Shown here one piece after another: positions 1 through 7,520 of a stretch of 55,961 nt of DNA (positions within the stretch are counted from its first letter, which is position 1; the number at the start of each line of letters is the position of its first letter). Origin of the DNA: Limnohabitans sp. 2KL-17 (GTDB lineage Bacteria; Pseudomonadota; Gammaproteobacteria; Burkholderiales; Burkholderiaceae_C); contig NZ_NESK01000026.1 in NCBI RefSeq assembly GCF_003063415.1, positions 1 to 55,961 on the forward strand, in the 5' to 3' direction. Below the pieces are notes generated by a model that searched no databases, had not been told where the DNA came from, and was given only the letters and a program-made list of their open reading frames with translations. The translations under genes were made by a program, and so were the position numbers.

Positions 1-137
1 AGAAAAACGGAGAGAAAGGAGCTGCAGGACGACAATTGAACTTATAGTTATCCACAGCCAGCGGACATCAAAGCTGGCTCAAGCCCCTGGTCAAAATTCA
101 ATCGGCACAGGTGGTCAATATTAGATCAGCGGCAACA
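1..137 (-). mobile_element. Right end of an IS21-family insertion sequence (partial)
   Basis: Read on the minus strand from position 137, the sequence starts TGTTGCCGC and carries spaced TGACCA-type motifs followed by a GTGCCGA..AATTTTGACCAGGG block. The same arrangement occurs at 55835-55900, where an istA-like start follows. IS21 elements carry such multiple terminal repeats and end in TG..CA, so 136-137 (CA) is taken as the element's outer end. Only the non-coding end is in the window; the transposase genes would lie to the left. A single perfect DnaA-box-like 9-mer (48-56) is probably chance. Confidence 0.6.
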
Positions 138-967
138 TGCAAGCCGCCCGCGTCCTGAAATTGCCGGTTTCTTCAGATTTCAGAACCAATTTTCAAAGCT
201 ACAGCAAGCACTATGGTGTGGGTTGGCTGCAAAAACCCATCGTGGCCTATTTGCGAAAATTTCACAACAGAACCCAATGCACGATGGTTCCAACCCATGC
301 CATGCGTGAACAACTCGAACAACTTGGCTTTCATCATTTGCACACCGTGGGCCGGGGGGTGAACACCCGTTTGTTCAACCCAGACAAGCGCTGTGCCCAT
401 TTGCGTCAAACTTGGCAAGCCGATGATGAGACCGTGGTCTTGTTGTCCGTCGGCAGGCTGGCCGCCGAAAAGAATTTGGACCTCACGGTCAAGACCTACA
501 AAGCTCTTTTGCAAAACAATCGAAAAGTCAAATTGGTTTTTTGCGGTGATGGACCCTACCGATCCAAAATTCAAACCGAATGCCCAGATGCTGTTTTCAT
601 GGGCATGTGCACGCAGCCTGAGCTCGCTGTTGCGTATGCCAGCGCCGATCTCTTTTTGTTCACCAGTCTGTCTGAAACCTTTGGCAACGTCACACTGGAA
701 TCTTTGGCCAGTGGCACGCCCGTTTTGGCATTTGACTGCGCTGCCGCCCAAGAGGCCATCGAGGATGGGCGAAATGGTTGGTTGGTCCAGGGCGAAGACG
801 CTCAGCTGTTTGTATTGAGAGCCTTGGCCATCAGCCAACGCATTGAGCTCTTGAAAGACGCACGGTCTCACGCCCACACCAGCACCCTCAAGTGGGAATG
901 GTCTTCGATTGCCACCCAAGTAGAACAACTCCTGCGCCAAGTTCTGCACCAGCATTCACGCACTTGA
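137..967 (+). pseudogene. 5'-truncated GT4 glycosyltransferase (MgtA-like), cut by IS21
   Basis: The frame encodes the C-terminal part of a family 4 (group 1) glycosyltransferase of the kind that transfers mannose or a similar sugar from a nucleotide sugar in polysaccharide or lipid glycan synthesis. Visible landmarks are VNTRLFNP, the donor-domain start VLLSVGRLAAEKN and the E(x7)E-type stretch SETFGNVTLESLASGTPV. Only 276 codons remain, against about 370-390 usual for the family; the N-terminal acceptor-side subdomain is missing. Reading upstream meets a stop at 122-124 within the IS21 end. The apparent ATG at 137-139 joins the final A of the IS to TG of the interrupted gene, so it is probably a chance start. 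I treat this as a gene broken by insertion; residual expression of the donor domain cannot be excluded. Confidence 0.75.
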
Positions 968-1421
968 TGCGGCGCGACGACAAGAGATCAACCATGGCAC
1001 GGCAACGCGCCCCAAGGGATGGCTCAACCATCACCATGATGACCAACCATTGGCGGGTCCCCTAGCCCGTCCGATGGAATGAAACCATGAAGGCACTTCC
1101 GATCACGCCCAGTGCAAACAGTCCCTGCAAGTAGGCACTTGGCTACAGGATCAAACCAGCATGGGTTTGCTGTGTAACAAAATCACCATTGCCATGATCT
1201 TGAACCAACCCATCACCGACATGACATACCACTGGGATAACGCATCGGCCAAGGGCCTCACTGCACTGGACAGCAAGACATGAGGCACAGTCAAAGCGAA
1301 TTTCAGCAGGCGCGCCTACCAGCTTGGCTATTTTTCTCTTTCAAAAAAAGCCGCCCTATTTCCAAGAAGCGTTGTCAGCAAATCCACCCAATATTGAGCA
1401 AGGGTTAGCCCAATAAAGCTT
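968..1421. other. Non-coding gap, nothing recognised
   Basis: This 454-base stretch lies between the convergent glycosyltransferase fragment and the sugar dehydrogenase gene. I see no intact gene. Short hydrophobic minus-strand frames around 1040-1230 are broken by stops and could be a decayed membrane-protein gene, but I cannot name a family. No convincing terminator hairpin was found. Confidence 0.5.
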
Positions 1422-2855
1422 TCAGGCATCCACAGCGTGGTCTGTCGGATGCATGTCCTTGCTGTCAGCAAAATCAAGCCATTGCGCCAAGTCGTTGCGG
1501 CGACCAATACCTTGGTACGCAATACCCAGTTCGCTCAATGCCTCAGGGTTGTACAGATTTCGGCCATCCAAAATATACGGTTTTCGCATCAAGGATTTCA
1601 TCGCCTCGAAATCAGGGTTGTGGAAATTTTTCCATTCGGTCAACACCATCAATGCGTCCGCACCTTCGAGCGCCAGCATGTCTGTGGATGCCAATGAAAA
1701 ATTCTTCAGCAGCGAAACATCTGGACTCATATCCTGGGTCAGAGCCAACATGGCATGCTCACCAGCCACTGGATCAAAAGCACAAACTTGGGCACCAAGC
1801 TCCAAAAGTTGACGAATCACCAAGCGGCTGGGTGCCTCTCGCATGTCATCTGTGTTGGGCTTGAATGCCAATCCCCAAATTGCGATTTTTCGACCCGTCA
1901 AATTCGAGCCGACCCGCTGAACCAAACGTTCAACCAACACCGTCTTTTGTCGCTCGTTGACCCACTCGGTTGCAGAAACCACGGCCATTTTGTGACCATG
2001 GGCCTTCGCAGCACTCACCAAAGCCTGCGCGTCCTTTGGGAAACAACTGCCCCCATAACCGCAACCGGCATACAAAAAACTGTAGCCAATTCGACTGTCG
2101 GCACCGATGCCACGGCGAACATGGTCCACATCGGCGTCCAGCACATCGGCCAAATTGGCGATTTCGTTCATGAATGAAATCCTCGCAGCCAACATCGCAT
2201 TGGCCGCGTACTTGGTCAACTCCGCACTGCGCACATCCATCCATACGGTGCGGGCGTGATGCCGATTGAAGCTGGCGTACAAATCACCCATCATGCGTTG
2301 GCTTCGCGCTTTGTGGGGGCCGTCGTCCAAACCCACCACGATACGATCTGGCCGCATGAAGTCGTCGATGGCTGCACCCTCTTTGAGAAACTCGGGATTG
2401 GAGATGACATCGAACAGGTCCATAGACATACCGCGGTGAGTCAATTCATGAGAAATGGCTGCACGAACCTTGTCGGCCGTTCCCACCGGCACGGTGGACT
2501 TGTTGACCACCAACTTGAAACCCTTGAGGTAACGGCCGATGGTGCTGGCCACAGACAACACATGGCCAAGGTCGGCAGAGCCATCCTCAGACGGTGGCGT
2601 TCCAACCGCAATGAACACAATGTCGCCATGCTCGATGGCCTCACAAGCATCGTGGGTGAAGCGAATACGACCATCTGCCCGGTTGCGGTTAAGAAGCTCT
2701 TTCAGACCTGGTTCGTAGATCGGCACTTCTCCGTCTTGCAAGGACTTGATCTTGTCTTCGTCTTTGTCCATGCACACGACTTTGAAGCCCAAATCGGCCA
2801 AACAAGCGCCTGTGACCAAGCCCACATAACCTGATCCTATGACTGTGATTTTCAT
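1422..2855 (-). CDS. ugd: UDP-glucose/GDP-mannose 6-dehydrogenase
   Basis: This enzyme oxidises a nucleotide sugar (most likely UDP-glucose to UDP-glucuronate) with two NAD+ in the cytoplasm, supplying acid sugars for polysaccharide. The 477-residue protein begins MKITVIGSGYVGLVTG, the Rossmann NAD motif. The catalytic cysteine lies in the family motif GCGYGGSCFPKD at about residues 264-275, and IWGLAFKPNTDDMREAPS marks the C-terminal domain. The ATG at 2855 has a GGAGTG ribosome site at good spacing. Only 27 bases separate the start from the IS3 element at 2883, so the native promoter is displaced; any expression would start in the IS or beyond. With the GT4 fragment it suggests a former exopolysaccharide locus unrelated to the peptide genes. 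UDP-glucose and GDP-mannose versions are hard to tell apart by eye, but UDP-glucose is the better fit. Confidence 0.92.
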   Translation of the reverse strand: MKITVIGSGYVGLVTGACLADLGFKVVCMDKDEDKIKSLQDGEVPIYEPGLKELLNRNRADGRIRFTHDACEAIEHGDIVFIAVGTPPSEDGSADLGHVLSVASTIGRYLKGFKLVVNKSTVPVGTADKVRAAISHELTHRGMSMDLFDVISNPEFLKEGAAIDDFMRPDRIVVGLDDGPHKARSQRMMGDLYASFNRHHARTVWMDVRSAELTKYAANAMLAARISFMNEIANLADVLDADVDHVRRGIGADSRIGYSFLYAGCGYGGSCFPKDAQALVSAAKAHGHKMAVVSATEWVNERQKTVLVERLVQRVGSNLTGRKIAIWGLAFKPNTDDMREAPSRLVIRQLLELGAQVCAFDPVAGEHAMLALTQDMSPDVSLLKNFSLASTDMLALEGADALMVLTEWKNFHNPDFEAMKSLMRKPYILDGRNLYNPEALSELGIAYQGIGRRNDLAQWLDFADSKDMHPTDHAVDA

Positions 2856-2882
2856 TGCAACACTCCATGTAGTTATAGAGAT

Positions 2883-2908
2883 TGAATCGCCCCGGGTTTC
2901 GTGGAGGC
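2883..2908 (+). repeat. IS3-family terminal inverted repeat, distal to orfA
   Basis: This 26-bp end begins TGAATCGCCCCGGG and is the exact reverse complement of 4179-4204. It lies 8 bases beyond the orfB stop. Confidence 0.92.
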
Positions 2909-2916
2909 CAGTTGGT

Positions 2917-3774
2917 TTAAGTTGAGACTTCGGTCTCGTTCTTCCCGGCTAGCTGCCGATAGTAGTTCACCTCAGCTTCAGCCGGTGGAATATACCCAAT
3001 CGAGCTCAGCAGTCGGTGGTGGTTGAACCAAGCGACCCATTCCAGGGTTGCCAGTTCCAGTGCCTCCTTGGTTTTCCAGGGTGCACGGCGGTGGATCAAT
3101 TCGGCCTTGTACAGCCCATTGATCGTCTCTGCCAAGGCGTTGTCGTAGCTGTCGCCACGGCTGCCCACCGAGGGTTCTATCCCAGCTTGAGCTAGGCGTT
3201 CGGTGTAGAGAATGGTAACGTATTGGGACCCCCTGTCGGAATGATGAATCAAAGCATCCGAGCGCTCAGGCTGCCGGTCAAACAAGGCTTGCTCCAGTGC
3301 ATCGAGCACAAAGTCCGTGCGCATGGAGCTGCTCACCCGCCAGCCCACGATGCGCCGGGCAAATACATCGATCACGAAGGCCACGTATTGCCAGCCCTGC
3401 CAAGTGCTGACATAGGTGAAGTCCGACACCCACAGCTGGTTGGGCCGATCGGCCTTGAATTGACGGTTGACCCGGTCCAGCGGGCACGGCGCTGCTTTAT
3501 CTGACACCGTGGTGCGGACGACCTTGCCTCTGCGAACGCCGTGCAATCCCATACGTTTCATCAGCAGCTCGACCGTACAGCGCGCCACCTTGGTGCCTTC
3601 ACGATTCATCTGGTGCCAGACCTTGTCAGCGCCGTAGACCTGCATGTTGGCCTGCCAGACGGCTTTGATCTGAGGCATCAGCGTTTCATCACGTTTGGCC
3701 CGGGCGCAAAGCAGTTCTGGCTGGCGTTTGCGGGCAGCATGGCACCTGTAGCCAGACGGGGCGATTTGCAGCAC
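2917..3774 (-). CDS. IS3-family transposase OrfB (DDE catalytic domain)
   Basis: This is the integrase-like half of an IS3-family transposase, which excises and inserts the element through a circular intermediate. An N-terminal HTH_21-like region (VYGADKVWHQMNREG) precedes the rve catalytic core. The three acidic residues are visible: D in LWVSDFTYV, D in HHSDRGSQY and E in YDNALAETINGLYK. The frame is 285 residues from the first ATG but stays open upstream toward orfA, as expected if it is mainly made as an OrfAB fusion by -1 frameshifting. No stop or lesion is visible. Confidence 0.92.
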   Translation of the reverse strand: MLQIAPSGYRCHAARKRQPELLCARAKRDETLMPQIKAVWQANMQVYGADKVWHQMNREGTKVARCTVELLMKRMGLHGVRRGKVVRTTVSDKAAPCPLDRVNRQFKADRPNQLWVSDFTYVSTWQGWQYVAFVIDVFARRIVGWRVSSSMRTDFVLDALEQALFDRQPERSDALIHHSDRGSQYVTILYTERLAQAGIEPSVGSRGDSYDNALAETINGLYKAELIHRRAPWKTKEALELATLEWVAWFNHHRLLSSIGYIPPAEAEVNYYRQLAGKNETEVST

Positions 3775-3827
3775 TTTGCAAATCGGCTCGACCCCATAGG
3801 CCCCGCGGTTTTGGTCAACAAAGTCCC

Positions 3828-4154
3828 TCAGGACTTGAGTCGGCGGTCGAGCTCCGCCTGGGCAAAAAAAGCACTCGCCAGCTTGAGGATTTCGTTGGCT
3901 TTGCGCAGTTCCTTGACTTCGCGTTCTAGGTCTTTGATGCGAGCTCGCTCGTCAGAGCTGACGCCATCGCGCATGCCAGCATCAACTTCGTGCTGTCGAA
4001 CCCAGTCGTTGAGGGTTTGCGGCACGCAGCCAATCTTGGGTGCAATGGACTCAATGGTGGCCCATAGGGAGGGGTACTCGCCTCGGTGTTCGAGCACCAT
4101 GCGAACAGCGCGTTCGCGCACCTCGGGTGAAAAACGGTTTGATTTCTTGCTCAT
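3828..4154 (-). CDS. IS3-family transposase OrfA (helix-turn-helix)
   Basis: The 108-residue protein is the DNA-binding half of the IS3 transposase. It has a helix-turn-helix start ([13 protein letters not shown]) and a C-terminal leucine-zipper-like helix ([21 protein letters not shown]) that supports multimer formation. It lies in a different frame from OrfB. A run of seven T in the sense strand near its 3' end is a candidate slip site for the fused product. Confidence 0.92.
   Translation of the reverse strand: MSKKSNRFSPEVRERAVRMVLEHRGEYPSLWATIESIAPKIGCVPQTLNDWVRQHEVDAGMRDGVSSDERARIKDLEREVKELRKANEILKLASAFFAQAELDRRLKS
3864..3870 (-). other. Candidate -1 frameshift site of the IS3 transposase
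   Basis: Seven consecutive A on the plus strand (seven T in the mRNA sense) fall in the FFA codons of OrfA. Slipping back one base there, or a few codons later before the OrfA stop, continues into [10 protein letters not shown], the natural start of the OrfB region in this family. The exact slip point is inferred. Confidence 0.5.
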
Positions 4155-4178
4155 GGCTCCATCTTCTCAAAGTGTGGA

Positions 4179-4204
4179 GCCTCCACGAAACCCGGGGCGA
4201 TTCA
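4179..4204 (-). repeat. IS3-family terminal inverted repeat, orfA side
   Basis: Exact reverse complement of 2883-2908; it lies 24 bases upstream of the orfA start. Confidence 0.92.
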
Positions 4205-4578
4205 AGGACGCTTTCAGGAACGAGTTGCGCCGGGTGCTCAACCGGGGCGAGGCGGTCAACGCCCTCAAACGCGCCATCTATACCGGCCGGATCAGCCCGG
4301 CACAGGCCAAGCGCGTGGACGAAATGCAGGCAGTGGCCGATGCGTTGAGCCTGATGGCCAACATCGTGATGGCGTGGAATACCTCACAAATGCAGGCAGT
4401 TCTGGATCGTTGGTCGAACCGCCGTCAGGTGATTCCGCCGGAACTGATCGGGAAGATTGCGCCCACCAGGCTGGAGAGCATCAACTTGCGGGGTGTGTTT
4501 CGCTTCCCGGTTGACCGGTACGCCGACCAAATCCTGCCTTCGCGGCCAAATGCACCGATAACTGGCACCAATGGATGA
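4205..4578 (+). pseudogene. tnpA: 3' fragment of a Tn3-family transposase gene
   Basis: The open frame directly after the IS3 end encodes about 124 residues of a Tn3-family TnpA C-terminus, with stretches such as RGEAVNALKRAIYTG, VDEMQAVADALSLMANI, RRQVIPPELIGKIAPTR and LRGVFRFPVDRYADQIL, then a stop. Full-length TnpA is around 1,000 residues, so nearly 90 percent is missing; the gene is cut at the IS3 boundary. It resembles the Tn4651/Tn5044 type more than Tn3 itself. The gene points toward the terminal repeat at 4616-4721, the usual tnpA-to-end arrangement, so its transposon lay to the left of 4721. Confidence 0.85.
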
Positions 4579-4615
4579 AACCGACCTCGGTTTGACGCCA
4601 CGAATCGCAGATTTG

Positions 4616-4721
4616 AAAGTGAACAGGAAAGTTAATGAAATCAACGATCTACCCAGACCACCCCCGCGCCAGTGCTAGCTTTGCGTACCGCCAGTTATTG
4701 CACTGAAAACGAGGGGACCCC
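4616..4721 (-). repeat. Tn3-family transposon end, left copy
   Basis: Read on the minus strand from 4721 the sequence begins GGGGTCCCCTCG, a Tn3-type outer end, and runs through CAATAACTGGCGGTACGCA. It matches 55722-55827 in inverted orientation over 106 bases with four mismatches by eye. Tn3 family ends are usually about 38-50 bp, so the longer match suggests two copies of the same (tnpA-proximal) end, not the two different ends of one element. The transposon body lies to the left and the NRPS island outside it. Confidence 0.85.
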
Positions 4722-5010
4722 TTCTCGCGCAGCATCGGCTCGATGCTGCTGGTCGCGAGCGGTATCGCTCAAGGCTTTCATGACTGGGTGATCACGCTCT
4801 CGCGCTGCTGGACTCGACACATCCTAGGGCGCTCCAGGCCCAGAAACCCCGCTCACTCCAAGCCCCATCCTTCTCAGTCATACAAGCGGGCGGCTTAAGT
4901 TCGGTGGATTGCCCCAGGTGCGGCAGAGCAAGCGCAACGCAACTCTTGTGACACGGCAAGATCAGCGAGGAGTTGGAAAAGTTCGGTCGGCGCGGGCAGC
5001 GCGGGCGCCG
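4722..5010. other. Gap between transposon end and island, no recognised gene
   Basis: A plus-strand frame is open from 4722 for nearly 60 codons and contains a hydrophobic stretch (MLLVASGIAQGFHDWVI), but it has no start of its own and no family I recognise. It may be the remains of a gene cut at the transposon boundary. The rest is GC-rich spacer up to the stop codon of the oxygenase gene. Confidence 0.4.
4988..5010 (-). terminator. Weak terminator-like hairpin after the operon
   Basis: Directly after the stop of the last island gene, minus-strand CGGCGC (5010-5005) can pair with GCGCCG (4993-4988) across an 11-base loop, followed within 8 bases by TTTT. The stem is short and the T run is not adjacent, so this is only a candidate. 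Confidence 0.25.
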
Positions 5011-5787
5011 TCAGGTTCTGCCGCGCATGAGGCGCATGCCCAGGTCAATGGCGGCCCTGCGCACCCGCGACGTGTCGAGATAGCGCAGCCGGAGTTCCCT
5101 TTCCTGTTCGAGCAGGCCTGCGCTGTTGACGAAGAATCCCGTGACGGTGTAGCGGGGCGCCTGGGCCCAGATGGTCACCGGGCTCACGCGGTGCGGCGTC
5201 CCGCCACGGATCAAGACCAGCCGGTTTGGGCGGGGGAAGATGTACTGGCCGTGGTCCAGCGCATCTAGCCGCTGTGTGGGCGACAAGCCAGAAATGTTTT
5301 CGAGCGGCGGCCGAACGCACAACTCACCGCCCCAGTCCGCGTCCCAATGCTTGGAAGCATAAAAGACGTAGGCGCCGCTGTAGACCTTCTCGTCGTTGTG
5401 CCAGCCCATGCTGGCGCCTGCCGTCGAACGGAAGAAGCCACGCGTGTAGCCCAGCCAGGCATCGTCCGCAGGGCCGACCGTCGACTGAAGCAACTCCCTG
5501 ACATCGTCGAAACGGCGTGTTACCGCGTCAGCCGCATCGCCTGCGGGAAGTGCGGTCAGGACGCGGCGCCGCGCGGCTTCGCGGGCTACGGCGCCGACCA
5601 GGGCGCGCCCCTTGTCGGTGAGGTGTATCGCACTGTTCATCGCGTAGCGGATCTCGCTGCTCCGCAGGAACTTCAGCCGCGTCGGATAGCGGCGCGAGGC
5701 GACAAGGTCGGACAAGGCCTCGAACTCCCCGGGCGGCAGATAGTCGTCGATGACGGCCAGATGGCCGAGGGACAGCGTCACGTTCAT
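5011..5787 (-). CDS. 2-oxoglutarate/Fe(II)-dependent oxygenase
   Basis: The protein (258 residues) looks like a non-heme iron hydroxylase of the prolyl-4-hydroxylase-like superfamily, using 2-oxoglutarate and O2 in the cytoplasm. The facial triad is visible: HxD in GWHNDEKVYSG at about residues 129-131 and the distal His in GGTPHRVSP at about 199, followed by an Arg in PRYTVTGFF that would bind 2-oxoglutarate. The ATG at 5787 is chosen because GAGGAGGT lies just upstream; the frame continues further but overlaps the neighbouring exporter gene. It is the last gene of the operon, 68 bases after the exporter stop. The likely role is hydroxylation of a residue of the peptide or of a free precursor; Pro, Val, Ala and Tyr are all possible and the sequence does not decide. 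Confidence 0.8.
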   Translation of the reverse strand: MNVTLSLGHLAVIDDYLPPGEFEALSDLVASRRYPTRLKFLRSSEIRYAMNSAIHLTDKGRALVGAVAREAARRRVLTALPAGDAADAVTRRFDDVRELLQSTVGPADDAWLGYTRGFFRSTAGASMGWHNDEKVYSGAYVFYASKHWDADWGGELCVRPPLENISGLSPTQRLDALDHGQYIFPRPNRLVLIRGGTPHRVSPVTIWAQAPRYTVTGFFVNSAGLLEQERELRLRYLDTSRVRRAAIDLGMRLMRGRT

Positions 5788-5855
5788 GGGACCTCCTCTC
5801 AGGTTTTCGGGTGTGCCGCAGCCGCTCAGGCGGCGGTGTCGGCAAGGCTTGCGCT

Positions 5856-7520
5856 CTAGGTGAACGGCAAGGCCTGCACCTGGCGACGGACGTCCACGAT
5901 CCGGCCTGCATCGAGGTGAACGAGCAGGTCGGCGCGGTGGAACTGGCGGTCGTCGTGAGTGATGACGATGACCGTGCGGCCCTCCTCGCGAAGCCGGGGT
6001 AGGAAGGTTTCGTAGAAGTAGCGGCGGAATTCGGGGTCCTGGTCGGCGGTCCACTCGTCGAACAGGCACAAGGGCCGGCGGTCGGTCATCGCGAAAGCCG
6101 AGGCCATGCGCTTTTTCTGGCCCTGCGACAGCGCACGCACGTCCAGCCGCCCCTCGGCATCGAGGCGCAAGGGCAGCGACAACTCGCCGAGGATGCGCCG
6201 CAGCAAGTCATCGTCGAAGCCGGGATCGCTCTGCGGCGCCCGTCGGAACAGGTGCACGTCGCTGAAGACCGAGCAGAACTGGCTGCGGTAGGCCAGCACG
6301 CTGGCGTCGTCCAGGGGCACGTCGTCGAGCAAGACTCTGCCGATGTGCGGGCGGTACAGCCCCAGCAGGATCTTCGCCAGTGTGGTCTTGCCGCTGCCAT
6401 TGCCGCCCACGATGAAGACCGTGGCGCCGCGCGGGATCTCGAGGTCGACCTCGCGCAGGCTGAAGCCGTTGGCGCCGGGTTCGGCCGCGTAGGAAAAGCT
6501 GACTGCCTCCAGGCGCAGCGTCCGCCAATCGGTGGCGGGCGACGCCTCTGCCGCTGTGGCACCGAGGTCTTCGCTGCTCGACTCCAGCGATTGCAGCATC
6601 GACTCGATGCGGGCCTGTGCCAGCCCCGCATCGGCCAATGTCGGCAGGCGCTGCACCACGCCCTGGATGTGCGCCTGCAGGAACATCAGCACCAGCACCA
6701 CGCTGCCGACCACGGCCGGGTCCACCTTCAGCAGGCGCGCGAAGCCGAAGGCGGCCAGGCCCGCAAGCCCGTAAAACGCCACCACGCCCACCAAACCCAC
6801 GTCATGCTGCGCGGACTTGAACTCGACCGAGGCGGCCGAGGCGCGGCGCAGCGTCGCCTGCAGGTCTTGATGCCAGAAGTGCCGAGCGTAGGCGGGATCG
6901 AGCTTGAGCTCCTTGACGCCGAGCAGCACGTCGTCGGCGAAACCCATCCCGGCATTGGCGAGTTCGTAGGCCTCGCGCATGCGTGGGAAGGTGCGACGGA
7001 TGAGCAACTGGTAGGCGAGCACGGCGATGACGATGACGACCCCCACGACCGCGGCCGAGCGCGGCGACAGCCAGACCAGGTAGCCCAGCGTGCACAGGAC
7101 GGTGGCGATGGAGGTCAGCATGGCGACCCAGACCGGAATCGCACTGCTCAACTGCACCGCATCGCGGGTCAGCGCCAGCCGCGCGACGTGGGCCGGCGTG
7201 ACTTCGACCTGGAGCAGCGTCGCATGAAGGATGGCGTGCAGGATGCGCTGCCGCAGCTTCTCGCAGGCGTGCTCGCTGGCGCTGATCATGCGTCGTGCGG
7301 CACCGCGCTGCAGCCAGAGGTAGGCCAGCAAGGCGGCCGCGAAGCCCGCCATCGGCAGCGGGCCGGGGGCTTCCTGCAGGCCTCGCTTGACGGTCTCGGC
7401 CAGCAGGGTCACCAGCGCCGTGCCCAGTGCGCCGCCACTCAAGGCGTAGACGACCATGGCCAGGATCTGCCGGCTGCGCAGGCCGGTGAGTTCCAGGTAC
7501 TTGCGGTAGTGCCTGCTCAT
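5856..7520 (-). CDS. SyrD/PvdE-type cyclic peptide ABC exporter
   Basis: The 554-residue protein fuses a six-helix inner-membrane export domain (about residues 1-310) to a C-terminal ATPase. Walker A is GGNGSGKTT at about 372-380, the signature is LSQGQKKR at about 463 and Walker B is CLFDEWTADQDPEFR; the DEWTADQDP form is typical of SyrD/PvdE, exporters of peptide siderophores and lipopeptides. A switch His is seen in VITHDD. It probably moves the finished or immature lipopeptide into the periplasm. The start overlaps the stop of the upstream glycosyltransferase (ATGA), indicating translational coupling. Confidence 0.9.
   Translation of the reverse strand: MSRHYRKYLELTGLRSRQILAMVVYALSGGALGTALVTLLAETVKRGLQEAPGPLPMAGFAAALLAYLWLQRGAARRMISASEHACEKLRQRILHAILHATLLQVEVTPAHVARLALTRDAVQLSSAIPVWVAMLTSIATVLCTLGYLVWLSPRSAAVVGVVIVIAVLAYQLLIRRTFPRMREAYELANAGMGFADDVLLGVKELKLDPAYARHFWHQDLQATLRRASAASVEFKSAQHDVGLVGVVAFYGLAGLAAFGFARLLKVDPAVVGSVVLVLMFLQAHIQGVVQRLPTLADAGLAQARIESMLQSLESSSEDLGATAAEASPATDWRTLRLEAVSFSYAAEPGANGFSLREVDLEIPRGATVFIVGGNGSGKTTLAKILLGLYRPHIGRVLLDDVPLDDASVLAYRSQFCSVFSDVHLFRRAPQSDPGFDDDLLRRILGELSLPLRLDAEGRLDVRALSQGQKKRMASAFAMTDRRPLCLFDEWTADQDPEFRRYFYETFLPRLREEGRTVIVITHDDRQFHRADLLVHLDAGRIVDVRRQVQALPFT

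Larger units (their letters stand above)
2883..4204 (-). mobile_element. Complete IS3-family (IS51-group) insertion sequence
   Basis: The 1,322-base element has perfect 26-bp terminal inverted repeats (2883-2908 and 4179-4204, TGAATCGCC...GGCGATTCA) and two overlapping-type transposase frames on the minus strand. The DDE residues are intact, so it looks potentially active. The flanks (GAT before 2883, AGG after 4204) do not form the 3-bp duplication expected of a simple IS3 insertion. It also joins two unrelated contexts, a sugar gene on the left and a Tn3 transposase remnant on the right. Confidence 0.92.

Noticed and set aside
48..56. Perfect DnaA-box-like 9-mer (TTATCCACA)
   Set aside because: A single copy inside an IS end, with no cluster, AT-rich unwinding region or replication gene nearby; not enough for an origin.
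5788..6069. N-terminal extension of the oxygenase frame to 6069
   Set aside because: The extra 94 residues are Arg/Pro-rich, overlap the exporter gene, and a strong GAGGAGGT site lies just before the internal ATG at 5787.
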